Positions 44,301 through 55,600 of a stretch of 64,000 nt of DNA are shown here, piece after piece. A program made the translations under genes and the position numbers. This DNA comes from CAJXMH01 sp040220135 (GTDB lineage: Bacteria > Bacteroidota > Bacteroidia > Flavobacteriales_E > Vicingaceae): the NCBI GenBank assembly GCA_040220135.1, contig JAVJTT010000026.1:1-64000 (forward strand), written 5' to 3'. Each line of letters begins with the position of its first letter. Position 1 is the stretch's first letter. Below the pieces are notes generated by a model. The model saw only the letters and a list, made by a program, of their open reading frames with translations, made no database searches and was not told the origin of the DNA.

Positions 44301-45419
44301 ATGCCATTTTATAGAAAATTAGGAAAGATCCCACATAAACGTCACACTACTTTTAAGAAGGAAGACGGCTCTTTACATTATGAGCAGTTGTTTGGTACCG
44401 TTGGTTTTGATGGAATGTCATCTTTAATGTATCATTTGCATCGTCCGACGATGGTGATCGAGCACTTGGGATCTAAAAATGTAATGCCCAAAATTGCCGT
44501 AGAGAAGAATTTTAAATCGAGAAGATTGGTAGGGTTTGACGTAAAACCTCAAGAAGATTATTTGGACAGTCGAGAGCCAGTGCTTTGTAATTCAGATGTG
44601 ATCATAGCATTGGCAGCTCCTCAAAAATCTACCGATGACTATTTCTATAAGAATACCGATTCGGATGAAGTGATCTTCATTCACAAAGGAAGCGGAACCT
44701 TGCTTACGCAATTGGGAAATATTGAATTTAAATACGGCGATTATTTAGTGATTCCCAGGGGGATGATCTACAAAATGGAATTCGACTCGGAAGAGAATCG
44801 CCACTTTGTGGTAGAATCGGCCAGTCCGATTTACACTCCAAAGCGTTACCGCAATTGGTTCGGTCAGTTGCTAGAGCATTCGCCTTTCTGTGAAAGAGAT
44901 TTTAGGACTCCGGAAACCCTTGAAACGCATGATGAAAAAGGAGAGTTTTTGATCAAGATCAAGAAAGAAGGCATTATACACGACTACCTTTATGCCTCAC
45001 ACCCTTTTGATGTAGTAGGCTGGGATGGTTTCAATTACCCCTATGCTTTCTCTATTCATGATTTTGAACCGATTACCGGAAGAGTGCATCAGCCGCCACC
45101 GGTACACCAAACGTTTGAGGCAGCCGGTTTTGTCATCTGCTCCTTTGTTCCGCGATTGTACGATTATCATCCGGAATCTATTCCGGCACCTTACAATCAC
45201 AGTAATATTGACTCTGATGAGGTGCTCTATTATGTAGATGGCGATTTTATGAGCCGTAATGACATTGAACAGGGACAAATTACCTTGCATCAAGCAGGCA
45301 TTCCACATGGGCCACACCCGGGTGCATATGAAAGAAGTGTAGGGCAAACAGAAACAGAAGAGTTGGCGGTTATGGTCGATACCTTTAAGCCACTTCAAGT
45401 AACTGAAAACGCAGTATAA
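44301..45419 (+). CDS. hmgA: Homogentisate 1,2-dioxygenase
   Basis: A 372-residue cupin-type iron enzyme that opens the ring of homogentisate to maleylacetoacetate in tyrosine breakdown. It begins PFYRKLGKIPHKRHTTFKK and has EQLFGTVGFDGMSSLMYHLH. The iron-binding part is in the C-terminal half: PPPVHQTFEAAGFVICSFVP, then YNHSNIDSDEVLYYVDGDF, then LHQAGIPHGPHPG near residue 335. It is the shorter bacterial form. It works with Hpd, whose gene lies 0.5 kb downstream; the two are separated by an inserted four-helix-bundle gene. Confidence 0.93.
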   Translation: MPFYRKLGKIPHKRHTTFKKEDGSLHYEQLFGTVGFDGMSSLMYHLHRPTMVIEHLGSKNVMPKIAVEKNFKSRRLVGFDVKPQEDYLDSREPVLCNSDVIIALAAPQKSTDDYFYKNTDSDEVIFIHKGSGTLLTQLGNIEFKYGDYLVIPRGMIYKMEFDSEENRHFVVESASPIYTPKRYRNWFGQLLEHSPFCERDFRTPETLETHDEKGEFLIKIKKEGIIHDYLYASHPFDVVGWDGFNYPYAFSIHDFEPITGRVHQPPPVHQTFEAAGFVICSFVPRLYDYHPESIPAPYNHSNIDSDEVLYYVDGDFMSRNDIEQGQITLHQAGIPHGPHPGAYERSVGQTETEELAVMVDTFKPLQVTENAV

Positions 45420-45486
45420 ATTGACGACGGGAAGTATTATAAGAGTTGGATAGATTAGAGAACTTAGAGTTTAGACTTTAAAACGA

Positions 45487-45910
45487 GAATCAAGAGACAA
45501 GAACCAAGACAATAGAGTCGATTAATGAAAGAATCTAGGCATAACTATAAGAATTTAAAGATTTGGAAGTTAGCTATAGATATTGCAGAACAGGTTTTTG
45601 AAGTTTTGGAGAAGTTTCCTTCTGAAGAGAAATTTGGATTGAATTCTCAGATTAGTAGAGCTTCAATCTCGATGCCGAGTAATATTGCAGAGGGATCTTC
45701 AAGAACTACAAAATCTTTCATCCATTTTTTAGATGTTTCTCTAGGTTCTTCGTACGAGTTAGAAACTCAGTTTTTAATTGCACTAAAAAGAAATTATTTA
45801 AACGAAAAGAAATACAATCAAATCATTGAAGAGATTGAAGAGTTCCAAAAAATGACAGTAGGCTTTCAGCGAAAGCTGAAAGCAAGTCTTGACTCTTGAC
45901 TCTTGATTCT
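45487..45910 (+). mobile_element. Putative 424-bp element: four-helix-bundle gene between 25-bp inverted repeats
   Basis: The left arm (45487-45511, core GAATCAAGAGACAAGA) and the right arm (45886-45910, core TCTTGACTCTTGATTC) are reverse complements with about 3 mismatches in 25 bases. They enclose exactly one small gene (45525-45899), and the right arm overlaps its last codons. The unit separates hmgA from hpd, which act in consecutive steps and would be expected to be adjacent. No transposase is encoded, and no target-site duplication could be identified by eye. This reading as an element is an inference from the arms and the location. Confidence 0.55.
45525..45899 (+). CDS. Four-helix-bundle protein (S23 / 23S rRNA intervening-sequence family)
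   Basis: A 124-residue protein. The family pattern is clear: NYKNLKIWKLAIDIAEQVFE at residues 6-25, NSQISRASISMPSNIAEGSS near 44-63, FIHFLDVSLGSSYELETQFL near 68-87, then a last helix with EEIEEFQKMTVGFQRKL. Relatives are found in intervening sequences of 23S rRNA genes, as scattered stand-alone genes in Bacteroidota, and as the Avd accessory proteins of diversity-generating retroelements. The biochemical function of stand-alone forms is unknown; a basic surface suggests nucleic-acid binding. No reverse transcriptase or template repeat is nearby. The C-terminal codons are part of the right inverted repeat. Confidence 0.92.
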   Translation: MKESRHNYKNLKIWKLAIDIAEQVFEVLEKFPSEEKFGLNSQISRASISMPSNIAEGSSRTTKSFIHFLDVSLGSSYELETQFLIALKRNYLNEKKYNQIIEEIEEFQKMTVGFQRKLKASLDS

Positions 45911-45922
45911 AAAATCAATAAT

Positions 45923-47083
45923 ATGGCAAAAGAAGTAAAATCAGTAGACTACGGACTAGAAAAAATATTCGAAGGAGCGCAAGATTTCTTGCCTTTGTTA
46001 GGAACAGATCACGTGGAATTGTACGTCGGAAATGCAAAGCAAGCAGCTCACTTTTATAAAACTGCATTCGGTTTTCAATCGCATTCTTACAGTGGCTTAG
46101 AAACCGGAAACAAGGATAGCGTTTCTTATGTGTTAAAGCAGGATAAGATCCGTTTAATGTTGACCACACCCTTGAGTTCTAAAAATCCGATCAACGAGCA
46201 CATTGTAAAGCATGGCGATGGGGTTAAGGTAATTGCGCTTTGGGTAGAAGATGCACGAAAATCGTGGGAAGAAACTACCAAAAGAGGGGCAAAATCTTAC
46301 TTAGAGCCAACCGTTATGAAAGATGATAATGGCGAAATAGTGAAAGCCGGCATCTATACCTATGGGGAGACGGTTCACATGTTTATTGAACGCAAGAATT
46401 ACAAAGGTGACTTTATGCCTGGTTTCAGAAAGTGGGAGTCAGATTACAACCCTGAGCCGGTAGGTTTAAAGTTTATCGACCACATGGTTGGAAACGTAGG
46501 TTGGAATGAAATGAACACCTGGGTAAAGTGGTATGAAGATGTAATGGGCTTTGTGAACTTTTTATCTTTCGACGACAAGCAAATTCATACTGAATACTCC
46601 GCCTTGATGAGTAAGGTGATGAGTAATGGGAATGGAAGAATTAAATTTCCGATTAACGAACCTGCGGAAGGAAAGAAAAAATCACAAATTGAAGAGTATT
46701 TAGATTTTTATGAAGGTTCTGGCGTGCAGCACATTGCAGTTGCCACCAATGATATTATTGATACGGTAAGTAAGTTGCGGTCTAGAGGAGTTGAGTTTTT
46801 ATCCACTCCACCGGAAGAATATTACAAGCAAGTACCAATTAGATTAGAAGAGCACGACCATGAGTTGAAAGAGGATTTAGAAACCTTACAAGGTTTGGGT
46901 ATTATGGTAGATGCTGATGATGAAGGTTACTTATTGCAAATTTTCACCAAGCCGGTACAAGACCGACCAACTTTATTTTTTGAGATTATCCAAAGAATGG
47001 GCGCCAGAGGATTTGGAGCTGGAAACTTTAAGGCTTTGTTTGAGTCGATAGAAAGAGAGCAAGAGCTGAGAGGTACGCTCTAG
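45923..47083 (+). CDS. hpd: 4-Hydroxyphenylpyruvate dioxygenase
   Basis: 386 residues from the ATG at 45923; an upstream frame from 45896 overlaps the preceding gene and inverted repeat and is not needed. The enzyme makes homogentisate, the substrate of HmgA. It has two vicinal-oxygen-chelate domains. The N-terminal one begins GTDHVELYVGNAKQAAHFYK. The C-terminal one supplies the Fe(II) ligands: KFIDHMVGNV near residue 185, SGVQHIAVATNDI near 268 and PTLFFEIIQRMGARGFGAG near 352. It ends before a strong terminator. Confidence 0.95.
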   Translation: MAKEVKSVDYGLEKIFEGAQDFLPLLGTDHVELYVGNAKQAAHFYKTAFGFQSHSYSGLETGNKDSVSYVLKQDKIRLMLTTPLSSKNPINEHIVKHGDGVKVIALWVEDARKSWEETTKRGAKSYLEPTVMKDDNGEIVKAGIYTYGETVHMFIERKNYKGDFMPGFRKWESDYNPEPVGLKFIDHMVGNVGWNEMNTWVKWYEDVMGFVNFLSFDDKQIHTEYSALMSKVMSNGNGRIKFPINEPAEGKKKSQIEEYLDFYEGSGVQHIAVATNDIIDTVSKLRSRGVEFLSTPPEEYYKQVPIRLEEHDHELKEDLETLQGLGIMVDADDEGYLLQIFTKPVQDRPTLFFEIIQRMGARGFGAGNFKALFESIEREQELRGTL

Positions 47084-47102
47084 ATATTAAATAATCAATG
47101 TT

Positions 47103-47139
47103 AAAAAGCCACTGCTTGTAAATAGGTAGTGGCTTTTTT
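47103..47139 (+). terminator. Intrinsic terminator after hpd
   Basis: AAAAAGCCACT and AGTGGCTTTTTT form a long stem around a 15-base loop, followed by the T run. It lies 19 bases after the hpd stop and closes the tyrosine-degradation operon. Confidence 0.85.
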
Positions 47140-47171
47140 ATTTGGCTTACCTTAGCATCTGCTGAAGAACT

Positions 47172-47558
47172 ATGAAAGAAAAAGTTGAACTTGAAAAGGC
47201 TGATGTTTTTTTTCGAGAAGATAATATAGTGGAGATACGTCTCAAAGATGACATTGAAATAACTTTGGAGGATTCCAAACGTCAATATCAGTTGATATCG
47301 GAGCGATATCCTAATCAAGAGGTTTGTATGCTCATTGTGCCTGGAGAACACAACACCATGACTAAAGAAGTGCGAGAGTACGCCAATAAAGCAGAGGCCA
47401 AAGCCATGTCGAAAGCAGAAGCTGTGATAGTAGATAACCTTGCTAAACGGATTACTTATAATTTCTTAAGCAAATTTGCGGATAAGAACATGAAGGTGTT
47501 TGACTCTGAACAGAAAGCGGTTGAGTGGTTGAAAAAGGAGCAGGCGATGATAAATTGA
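47172..47558 (+). CDS. Small cytoplasmic protein, STAS/SpoIIAA-like (DUF7793-type)
   Basis: A 128-residue protein with the alternating beta/alpha plan of SpoIIAA/STAS-like proteins: strands in FFREDNIVEIRLKDDIEI, a helix in LEDSKRQYQLISERYP, strand EVCMLIVPGEHN, then MTKEVREYANKAEAKAMSKA and AVIVDNLAKRITYNFLSKF. The C-terminus MKVFDSEQKAVEWLKK is typical of this group. The role is unknown; there is no anti-sigma partner in view. It stands alone between the hpd terminator and the TPR regulator. Confidence 0.6.
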   Translation: MKEKVELEKADVFFREDNIVEIRLKDDIEITLEDSKRQYQLISERYPNQEVCMLIVPGEHNTMTKEVREYANKAEAKAMSKAEAVIVDNLAKRITYNFLSKFADKNMKVFDSEQKAVEWLKKEQAMIN

Positions 47559-47610
47559 TATTCTTTCACAACTACTTGCCAGAAGTTGGAAATGAGAATA
47601 TCTTTCCACC

Positions 47611-49581
47611 ATGAAGAAAATAGCGTTTCTTATTTGTTACCTATTTGTTTTTTTAAACTTTTCATTAGGGCAAAGTTTATCAGAATACATCGACTCTGCT
47701 GACTTCTACTTAAAAAAAGACCATCAAAAGACACATTTATTTCTAGAACAAGCAGTTGATCTGAAATTGGCAGACTCCACTGATTTTCCTGTTCAAGAAT
47801 TACCTTACGTAGAAATTTTCAAGCGAAATTTTAAAAATCCTACCTTAATTAAAGCCGAATATTGGCTCAAGGCAGCTGAATATTTAAAAAAATATAAGAA
47901 TGCGGCATTTGTAGCCTATACTTATCTTTCAGCTGCTGATAAATATCGTGTAAGTGATCAATTAGAGAAAGCCAAAGCTACTTTAGATAGTGCTTTAGTG
48001 TATGCTCAAAAGCTTGACTATGGCTATTACTCAGGAGTCTCATATGCCCTGCAAGGCTTAATCTATGTTCAAGAAGCCAATTATTACGAAGCAAGAAAAA
48101 GCTATAAAGCCAATTTAAAATTAACCAGAACAGACCCTCCTATACAGGCATATATCAGGTCTTTAATTGAACTAAGTACCTTGTATGTAGTTCCTGAGCA
48201 AATCGATAGTGTTTTCTATTATTTAAACCAATCGATTCGCTTAGCAGATCAAATTGAATACCGACGATATCAAGCTCGTGCAAGAGTAGATTTAGCAAAG
48301 CTTTATCTGAAAATTGATAAATGTGATTCGGCCTTGTATTACATTGAAAAGGCAAAACCATTTGCCTTAAAAGGGGATACCATGGAGATTTTAAGGTTTT
48401 ACCTATCAGCAGCAGATGTTAAACTAAACTGCAATCAGAAATCAGAGGCCTTATCTAACATTAATATTGCAATTCAGATCAATGAAACGGCTCTGAAATA
48501 TTTTAACTGGACGGAACCCTATGCCTTAAAAGCAGCCTATCTCATAGAAACCGGTCAAAAACAAGCGGGATTTGACTTATACACCAGTGCCTTAAAGCAA
48601 GTCAGAGATACTGATCGGAAAGATGCAAGCATAAAGTTGTCCTTTAATCTTTTGAAAAAAATTAAAGAGGAGAACCCTCCTACTTCAGAAAAAGCTCTTT
48701 TTAGCGCATTTGAAGAAGCCTTAAACACTTTTGAAAACAAGGAATATCAAAGTTTAGAAAGAGAGGATAGCTTGCAGTTATTGGAGTTACAGGCTTGGCA
48801 TCAATTTAAAAGTAAAGAGGTAGAGAAGGCTTATCAATCGCTCGATAGACTTTTTCAATTACAAAAGAAAAACTACAACCAAGAATTGATAAACAAAAGA
48901 CTTCAAATTGAAGGGATTTACGAGCTCAATGAGAAGAAAAAACAGTTGGAGAATGAGATAGAAGTTTCCAGTCAACTTAAATCAGAAGCAGAACGTAAAA
49001 ACCTAATCATCTGGTTTGTTTCCACTAGCTGTGTTTTATTGTTAATCATTACGTTCATTCTCTTCTATGTATTTAGACAAAGGCGCGAAAAGTTGAAACT
49101 TCAAGAGGAAGTAAACAGAAAACGAATTGCCTTGGCAGAAGCAGAAATTGGCATTCTTTCGAAAGAAGTTACCCAAAATAAAAAAGAACTAACTACCTAC
49201 ACACTCGAGGTAATTAATAAAAACAACCTATTAAGAGAAATAAGTGCCAACCTTAGAAAGGCAAGAAAAGAAGAGGACTTTTCAGCAATTGAAAAAGAAT
49301 TAAATTTGGGTTTGAAAGAGAAAAAGGATTGGAAAGAATTTAAGGAACGCTTTGAAAAAGTAGATGCAGATTTTCTCGAGAACCTCAAAAAGAAGTTCCC
49401 GGACCTGACCAAAGGACAAGTACGATTAGCCTCCTTAATTAAGCTTGGATTTAGTTCAAAACAGATTGCTGAATTTCTCAATCACTCACCTGCAAGTGTA
49501 GATGTTGCGCGCTCAAAACTGAGAAAAAAACTTAATATCCCTAAAGAGCAAGAAATTTCAGACTTTTTAGAAGGTGTTTAA
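47611..49581 (+). CDS. Membrane-anchored TPR protein with C-terminal LuxR-type HTH
   Basis: A 656-residue protein. The signal sequence is KKIAFLICYLFVFLNFSLGQ. A series of TPR-like helical repeats covers about residues 25-430. A transmembrane helix (about 464-486, IIWFVSTSCVLLLIITFILF) is followed by a coiled coil (about 490-580). A LuxR-type helix-turn-helix is at about 592-650 (LTKGQVRLASLIKLGFSSKQ, IAEFLNHSPASVDVARSKL). The likely topology is TPR in the periplasm and HTH in the cytoplasm, a one-component sensor design common in Bacteroidota. It lies 94 bases upstream of the giant secreted-protein gene on the same strand and may regulate it; this is inferred from position only. Confidence 0.88.
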   Translation: MKKIAFLICYLFVFLNFSLGQSLSEYIDSADFYLKKDHQKTHLFLEQAVDLKLADSTDFPVQELPYVEIFKRNFKNPTLIKAEYWLKAAEYLKKYKNAAFVAYTYLSAADKYRVSDQLEKAKATLDSALVYAQKLDYGYYSGVSYALQGLIYVQEANYYEARKSYKANLKLTRTDPPIQAYIRSLIELSTLYVVPEQIDSVFYYLNQSIRLADQIEYRRYQARARVDLAKLYLKIDKCDSALYYIEKAKPFALKGDTMEILRFYLSAADVKLNCNQKSEALSNINIAIQINETALKYFNWTEPYALKAAYLIETGQKQAGFDLYTSALKQVRDTDRKDASIKLSFNLLKKIKEENPPTSEKALFSAFEEALNTFENKEYQSLEREDSLQLLELQAWHQFKSKEVEKAYQSLDRLFQLQKKNYNQELINKRLQIEGIYELNEKKKQLENEIEVSSQLKSEAERKNLIIWFVSTSCVLLLIITFILFYVFRQRREKLKLQEEVNRKRIALAEAEIGILSKEVTQNKKELTTYTLEVINKNNLLREISANLRKARKEEDFSAIEKELNLGLKEKKDWKEFKERFEKVDADFLENLKKKFPDLTKGQVRLASLIKLGFSSKQIAEFLNHSPASVDVARSKLRKKLNIPKEQEISDFLEGV

Positions 49582-49675
49582 AATCAGTCTCTTATGGCGG
49601 TGGTTAAGATGGGGTTAAGATGAGATTTCGCTAAAGAATACTAATACCTCAATCCTTTTGACGAATTATACACTC

Positions 49676-52600
49676 ATGAATCAGAGTGTAAAACGTTTTT
49701 GGTTGGGGTTGTGCTTCTCAATTTTTTGCCTTGCTGGGACTTTTGCAAATACCAATGAATTTTGTCAGCCGCAAAAATTAAGGTCGTTAACCATTAATGA
49801 GAGTTTTGACACCTTAAGTTTTCAAATCGTACATCAACGAACTGAAATTGGAGCATTAGACTCAGCCAAGCTTCAATTCTTTTTTCAAAATGGAAATCAA
49901 GCAGACACTGCACTTTTCTACGATCAGGAAGCGCAAAACCTTACCATAGGAACAAATTTTACCCCTGTTTCTCTGGATGGAATAAGTTATCTTGTTAGGA
50001 GAATAGACTCTAGTTACACAATGACAAGAGGTTCGGGCTGGTTTACAAACAACATTACCATCATTCAAACAGTTTATGAATTTAAGCTGTATGACTTAGC
50101 ACCAAGCGCACTAAGTGCTGATTTTGAGATTCGCTTAAGTGGAAAGGTAAAAGCCGATCAAAATGCCTCTACTTATAACTTTGGGACAAGCGGCTGTGCT
50201 ATTTCAGAAATCATAGATGGGCAGCTCTTTAACTATGAAAGTGAAAAGGTAAGCTATCCGAAAAGCGAGTTTTGTGAGGTCAATTATTTGAATGACTTTT
50301 TTGTAAACGATAGTTATGATACCTTATTTCTCGACTTTATTAATGCTCACCAAACTGTCGGGCATTTTGATTCCTTAAAATTAAAACTCGCTTTCTTCAA
50401 CGGCTTAGCTTTTGATACCATCGAATTTTATAATCACCAACAAGCACTAACCTTTAGCAATGCGAATAGTCTAAATGCTTTAAGCAATAGCACTTCAAGA
50501 AATGGACTGTCTTATCTTTTTGGAAATAATGAACAATCTACAGTAGTCTACACCGTTGATGATAACGACTATCAGATTAACCAAGAAAACCTCTATTTTG
50601 CCTTTCATAACCTTCCTGACACCGCTTTCTATTATCCATTCGAAGTTTTTTACGAGGGCCAGGTAGTTTCTGACAGCGGAAATGTATTTGGTCTGCAATC
50701 ATGCCCAATACCACAACAATCCGAAAGAATAGAGGCTAAGCCAAATGAGTACTGCAACTTTCAGCATTTAGATAGTATCTCCATTGATGTTTCGAACAGA
50801 AGAATCCTGGTTTCTTACATCAAAAGCATTGAGGGTATTGGTCACCTCACAAATGAAGATTTGTACTTGCGTTTTGCAACTTTTAATGGGAATTATAACG
50901 ATTATAACTTATATAAATCTTCCTTTCACACGAACTATAATTTTAATCAGGGAGCAGCCAATGCAGAAACCAAATCCGTTGCTTCTTGGAATCTGAAGAT
51001 TTGGAAAGATACCATTCCAAACTTTCCAATAAAAGATAGAAAGGGTAACTTCCATTACGGAACTGCCACTCGGTACTTTTTTGAAATGTATACGCTACAA
51101 CAACAAACTTTTGAATTTGACATTGAAGCGAAGTTAAGTGCACAGTCTAATGCCATACCTAATCCTGCTTTTAATATTGGCGATTGCGCCATCTCTTCAC
51201 CGGGTTTAGCTTATCAGTCACTACGCATAGACGCTACTGATAATGAATTTTGTGCTTTTGATAAGAATCTATCTCTATTTAGAGCTGGAAGCAACTTAAA
51301 CTTTTCCATTGATTATAGCATGGACGGTATTGGAGAGTTTAGTGACTTGTACTTAGATTTAGTATCGTTTAATGGCAGCAGATATGACACAGTTCGGTTT
51401 TATGACTCAGATGCCCAAAATATTTTCCTCAACACCAATTACACCTACAATGGAATCGATTATTCCGTCTCCCCCAGTAATTTTAATCGAACCATAGCAT
51501 CAAACTCTTCGAACTCTATTAAAAATGCGAATGTAAGGCGCTGGAACTTCTCAATCAGTAACCTAAGTGCGATTCAACTCAATTACAATTTAAAAGTTAT
51601 TGTTGCGGGAAATATTATTCCTATTCAAATATTTGAACCAGGCTTTTCAAAAGGGCTTTGCGCTCATCAAGATACCATTCATAACCAGGCTGTAAATTAT
51701 TCAGTAGTTGAAGCTCCGGCAGAAACCAATGAGCTTTGCTTAAGTAATCCAATAATTTCTAACAATGTAGATTTTAATCAAGGGATTTTCTCATTTGATT
51801 TAATTCGAGAATTGAATGGGGTAGGAAGTTATGATGATCTCCTTTTAGAAGTTAAATTTTTCGACGGACATGCTTTTGACTCAGTGCAATTCTTTAAAAA
51901 GAATTCACAAGGAATAGATTATTCAAACTTGAATAGCCCTTTGAGCTACAATGGGATTGATTATCAAATAGCCCAATCGACAGTAAACACTTCGTTTACC
52001 CCTATATACCACAAAAATAGCCCACTACCTAATAATGCTTTAGGTTCTCTAAACGGAAATAAGCTAAGCTTCCAGCTTACAAATTTGCCTGCTATGGCCT
52101 TTTCTAAAGACATTACCATAAAAGTAAAGGCGGACGTAAATGCCACCTACAACTCAGGCTATGGAACTGAAGAGTGCGCTTATGAACATCAAAAGAGCTT
52201 TATGACTTTGGGGACTAATTTCGGGGGGCCAGAAATTGCTCAAAGTTTTCCGGGCTCTGCGTCGGTTGACACCTATTGTCGAAGGGTTTTATACAATATC
52301 GGCTCCGCAAATACCTACCAAATCAACCTGCCTAATAATTTCGAATATTTTGTTTACCGAGATGATAGTCTTGTGTCGGTTCAGTCAGCATGGGCTTATA
52401 ACGATCAAAACGTAGAACCTTTTGTAAATTATATTTACAAAAGTAAAACAGGGTGGAAGTTTCCGAATAATCGCTATGGCGGAAATGCTACAAATTATCA
52501 AAATCGCTATCTCTTTTCACCCCGTTCTAATGGAGTTTTAGGCCGTGCAGTTGGGCCGATTGGAAGCGCCACAAACGTTTATGCCAATACCGCTAACTGT

Positions 52601-55600
52601 GATGGAGATATACGGATTATTTGGAACTATACCGGTAGTGGGAACCCCAATCAGTTTGTGGTTGAACGCTCTTTGGATTCTAATTTCACTAGCTATTCTA
52701 GTTTTGCGGTAAATGCCTCCTCTCGTTCCTTTACCGATGCAGCCTCGCAAGTAGGGGTTTCTTATTATTACCGAATTAAGGCTGAACTATCTTGTCCGGG
52801 ACAAACCAATGGAGGGGTTTTTTCACCTTATTCTTCAACTTTAAAAGTTGTTGGTATCGGACCTCCGCCGACCCCAATTATGAACTCCATTGCAGTAGAT
52901 ACCAATGCCGGAACTATTACTGTGAGGTGGACTGACAATTCAGAACTAGAAGACTTCTATCGTGTGGTTCGCCAATCTAATGTAGGGCAAGTAAACTTTG
53001 ATATTCCAGCCAATTCTGAAGTTTATGTTGATAGCAGTGTACAAGCTTGTTTAACTTACACCTATCGTGTTTCTGCAGTAAACAATCAATGCGCTACTAA
53101 TGGAGTAATTTCTGACACTTCACTAACCGCTTATGTTCCACCTAAGCTTTCCGAAACATTTACTACAAATGATGAGCTTAAGGCAAGTGACGGAGCGTTT
53201 GGAGACAAGATTGAATTAAGGTGGACGTTTAGCAACAATTTAGTTGAAGACTGGATCATTCTCAGAACAGAACTCAGCACAGGACAAACAACTCAAGTAG
53301 GAACAGTAGATGGAGCAGTAAAATTTTATTCTGACAATACTGCTTTGGCTAACACCATTTATGAGTACAAAATTTATGGTCAAACTACCTGTGGTACTGC
53401 CACTAGTTTTACGGATACCATACAAGACAATGGTTTTCGCTTGGCCTTTGGAACCATTAGCGGACAAGTTGCCGTAAGCGGCGGAACTCCGGTAAGCGGA
53501 GTTAAAATTAAAGCAACAGCTGCTAGTGGCACTACGGGTAGCTCTTTATATTTTAATGGAACTTCCTCGGAAGTAACAGTCCCGCATAATAGTAGTTTTG
53601 GGAGTAATTCTCCAACTTTTCGGTTCGCTGTTAGTGCTTTTGTGCGGCCCACACTGCTAAATGGGACACAAACAATTATCTCCAAGAAGACAGGTAGTAA
53701 TGGTTTTGCCTTGCGATTAAAAGAAGACTCTTTGCAATTGCAGTGGGGCTTCACGACTTACACTGCCACTGCTCCCCAAATTAGACTGAACCAATGGTTT
53801 CATGTGGCGGCAGTAAGAGAAAATAATGCTGTTGTGTTATATATTGACGGTAATGAAGTGTTAAGAGATTCAGAGTTCGCAGCTTACCCAAATACAGCTA
53901 GCTTAAGCATTGGCGCGGAAAATGGCTCAAATTATTTTACAGGATCAATTGACGAAGTTCGTTTTTATGATAGGCCATTAACTGCAAATGAAATAGCAGA
54001 AACGTATGGCGTTTACATCGACCCTTCTACTCCTAACCTAAAAGGCTATTGGCGATTTGATGCCGCTTTTGGCAACCTTGCTTACGATTATTCAAAAACT
54101 ATCAATGGACAAAATGAGAATCATGGAACCATATTAGGCGGTGCTTGGAGTGCTTTAAAAGTGCCTGAAACTCTCTTATCAGCAGGTGCAATAACCAAAG
54201 CTGATGGAACCTACTTTATCCCATTTTTACCCTATTTAGGAAACGGGGATAATTTTATTTTAACTCCAGTTTTAGGTACCCATCAATTTTCTCCTTCTAC
54301 CAAATCAGTTTTTGTATCTAACTCAAATCCAAACATCAGTGGAGTAGACTTTATCGACAACTCTTCTTTTACCCTTAGTGGAAAAGTAAATTTTGTTGGC
54401 ACAAACTGTCCCTCTAAAGATGTTCTTATTGCAGTAGATGGGCAAGTAGTTGTCAAAAATGGAGAAACGGTCAAAACAGATGGCAATGGAGACTTTAGTG
54501 TTGATGTGCCAATTGGAAATCACTTTATAAGCCTACAAAAAAACAATCACCACTTTGTTGAAGAGCGTTTTCCAAGCTCAGGTTTACATGACTTTCAAGC
54601 AAACTTGCACTTATCTATGCCATTTGAAGATAGCACTTTAATGAAGATAGTAGGAAGGGTTGCCGGTGGAGGCGAGCAAGCCCAAACCCTTCCCAATTTT
54701 GGCTATGGGAAAAACAACATTGGAATGGCAGAAATTACTTTTAAATCGCAATTACAAAATGGTTGCATCACCAAAGTTGTTAGCACAGATTCTATTAACG
54801 GAGAGTATGAGGTTTACTTGCCTCCATTAAAATATGAATTGCCTGATTTTTCTCTAAAAAATAATGGAGCCATTGATTTTGAAAACAACGCTTTAATTGA
54901 TTTGTCGAATGCTCCAATAGCACAACAAGTATTAGATACAGTTAACCAAGACTCTACTTCTTTTCACTTAAGAAGAGACTTTATTTATTATGCCGAACCT
55001 ATTTTAGATGTTACCGACGAAAACGGAGGTAGAAACTATGGAAGCGATACCATTGCTTTTGAAGACAATGGAATAAGAACTCAAATTCCCACAGCAGGGC
55101 TTGGCTTGGCTTATGATGTGTTTGAAGAGAATGAAAATTACAGCTGGGAAATACACGCCTTTGAAATATACACCAATTATGATTCTGTAGTAAGTGTAAC
55201 CGATAGTGTGCCAGTTTCTCAAGCTGAGATTACCATTCAAAATAACCTTGCTACTGAAAGTCAATCTAGGTTTAGGATCGAAGAGGAGGATGGCTTTTCA
55301 GGCACTTTACCATATTCCTTTACAGGCGGACAAGCTAACTTAGCTGTAGATAATAATTTTCCCTCATACAGCTTTACCAAAACAGCGGATATAACCTTAA
55401 AAACGGCTAACCATTTAGTTGAGTGGAAACCAAATTCTACAGACCCACAAAGTCAATCTTTTAGAGGAATAACTTTTGGGGGAAAAGCAAATGGAACTGA
55501 TTTTGTAACCTCGGGACCTTCCTTGGTAACCATGGTGTTGAGAGATCCACCCGGAAGCGAAAGCTACACGGAGTGGTTAGAGGGCACTACGGTTACCAAT

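Noticed and set aside
45525..45899. Diversity-generating retroelement accessory protein (Avd)
   Set aside because: Only the fold family is shared. No reverse transcriptase, template repeat or variable repeat is visible nearby.
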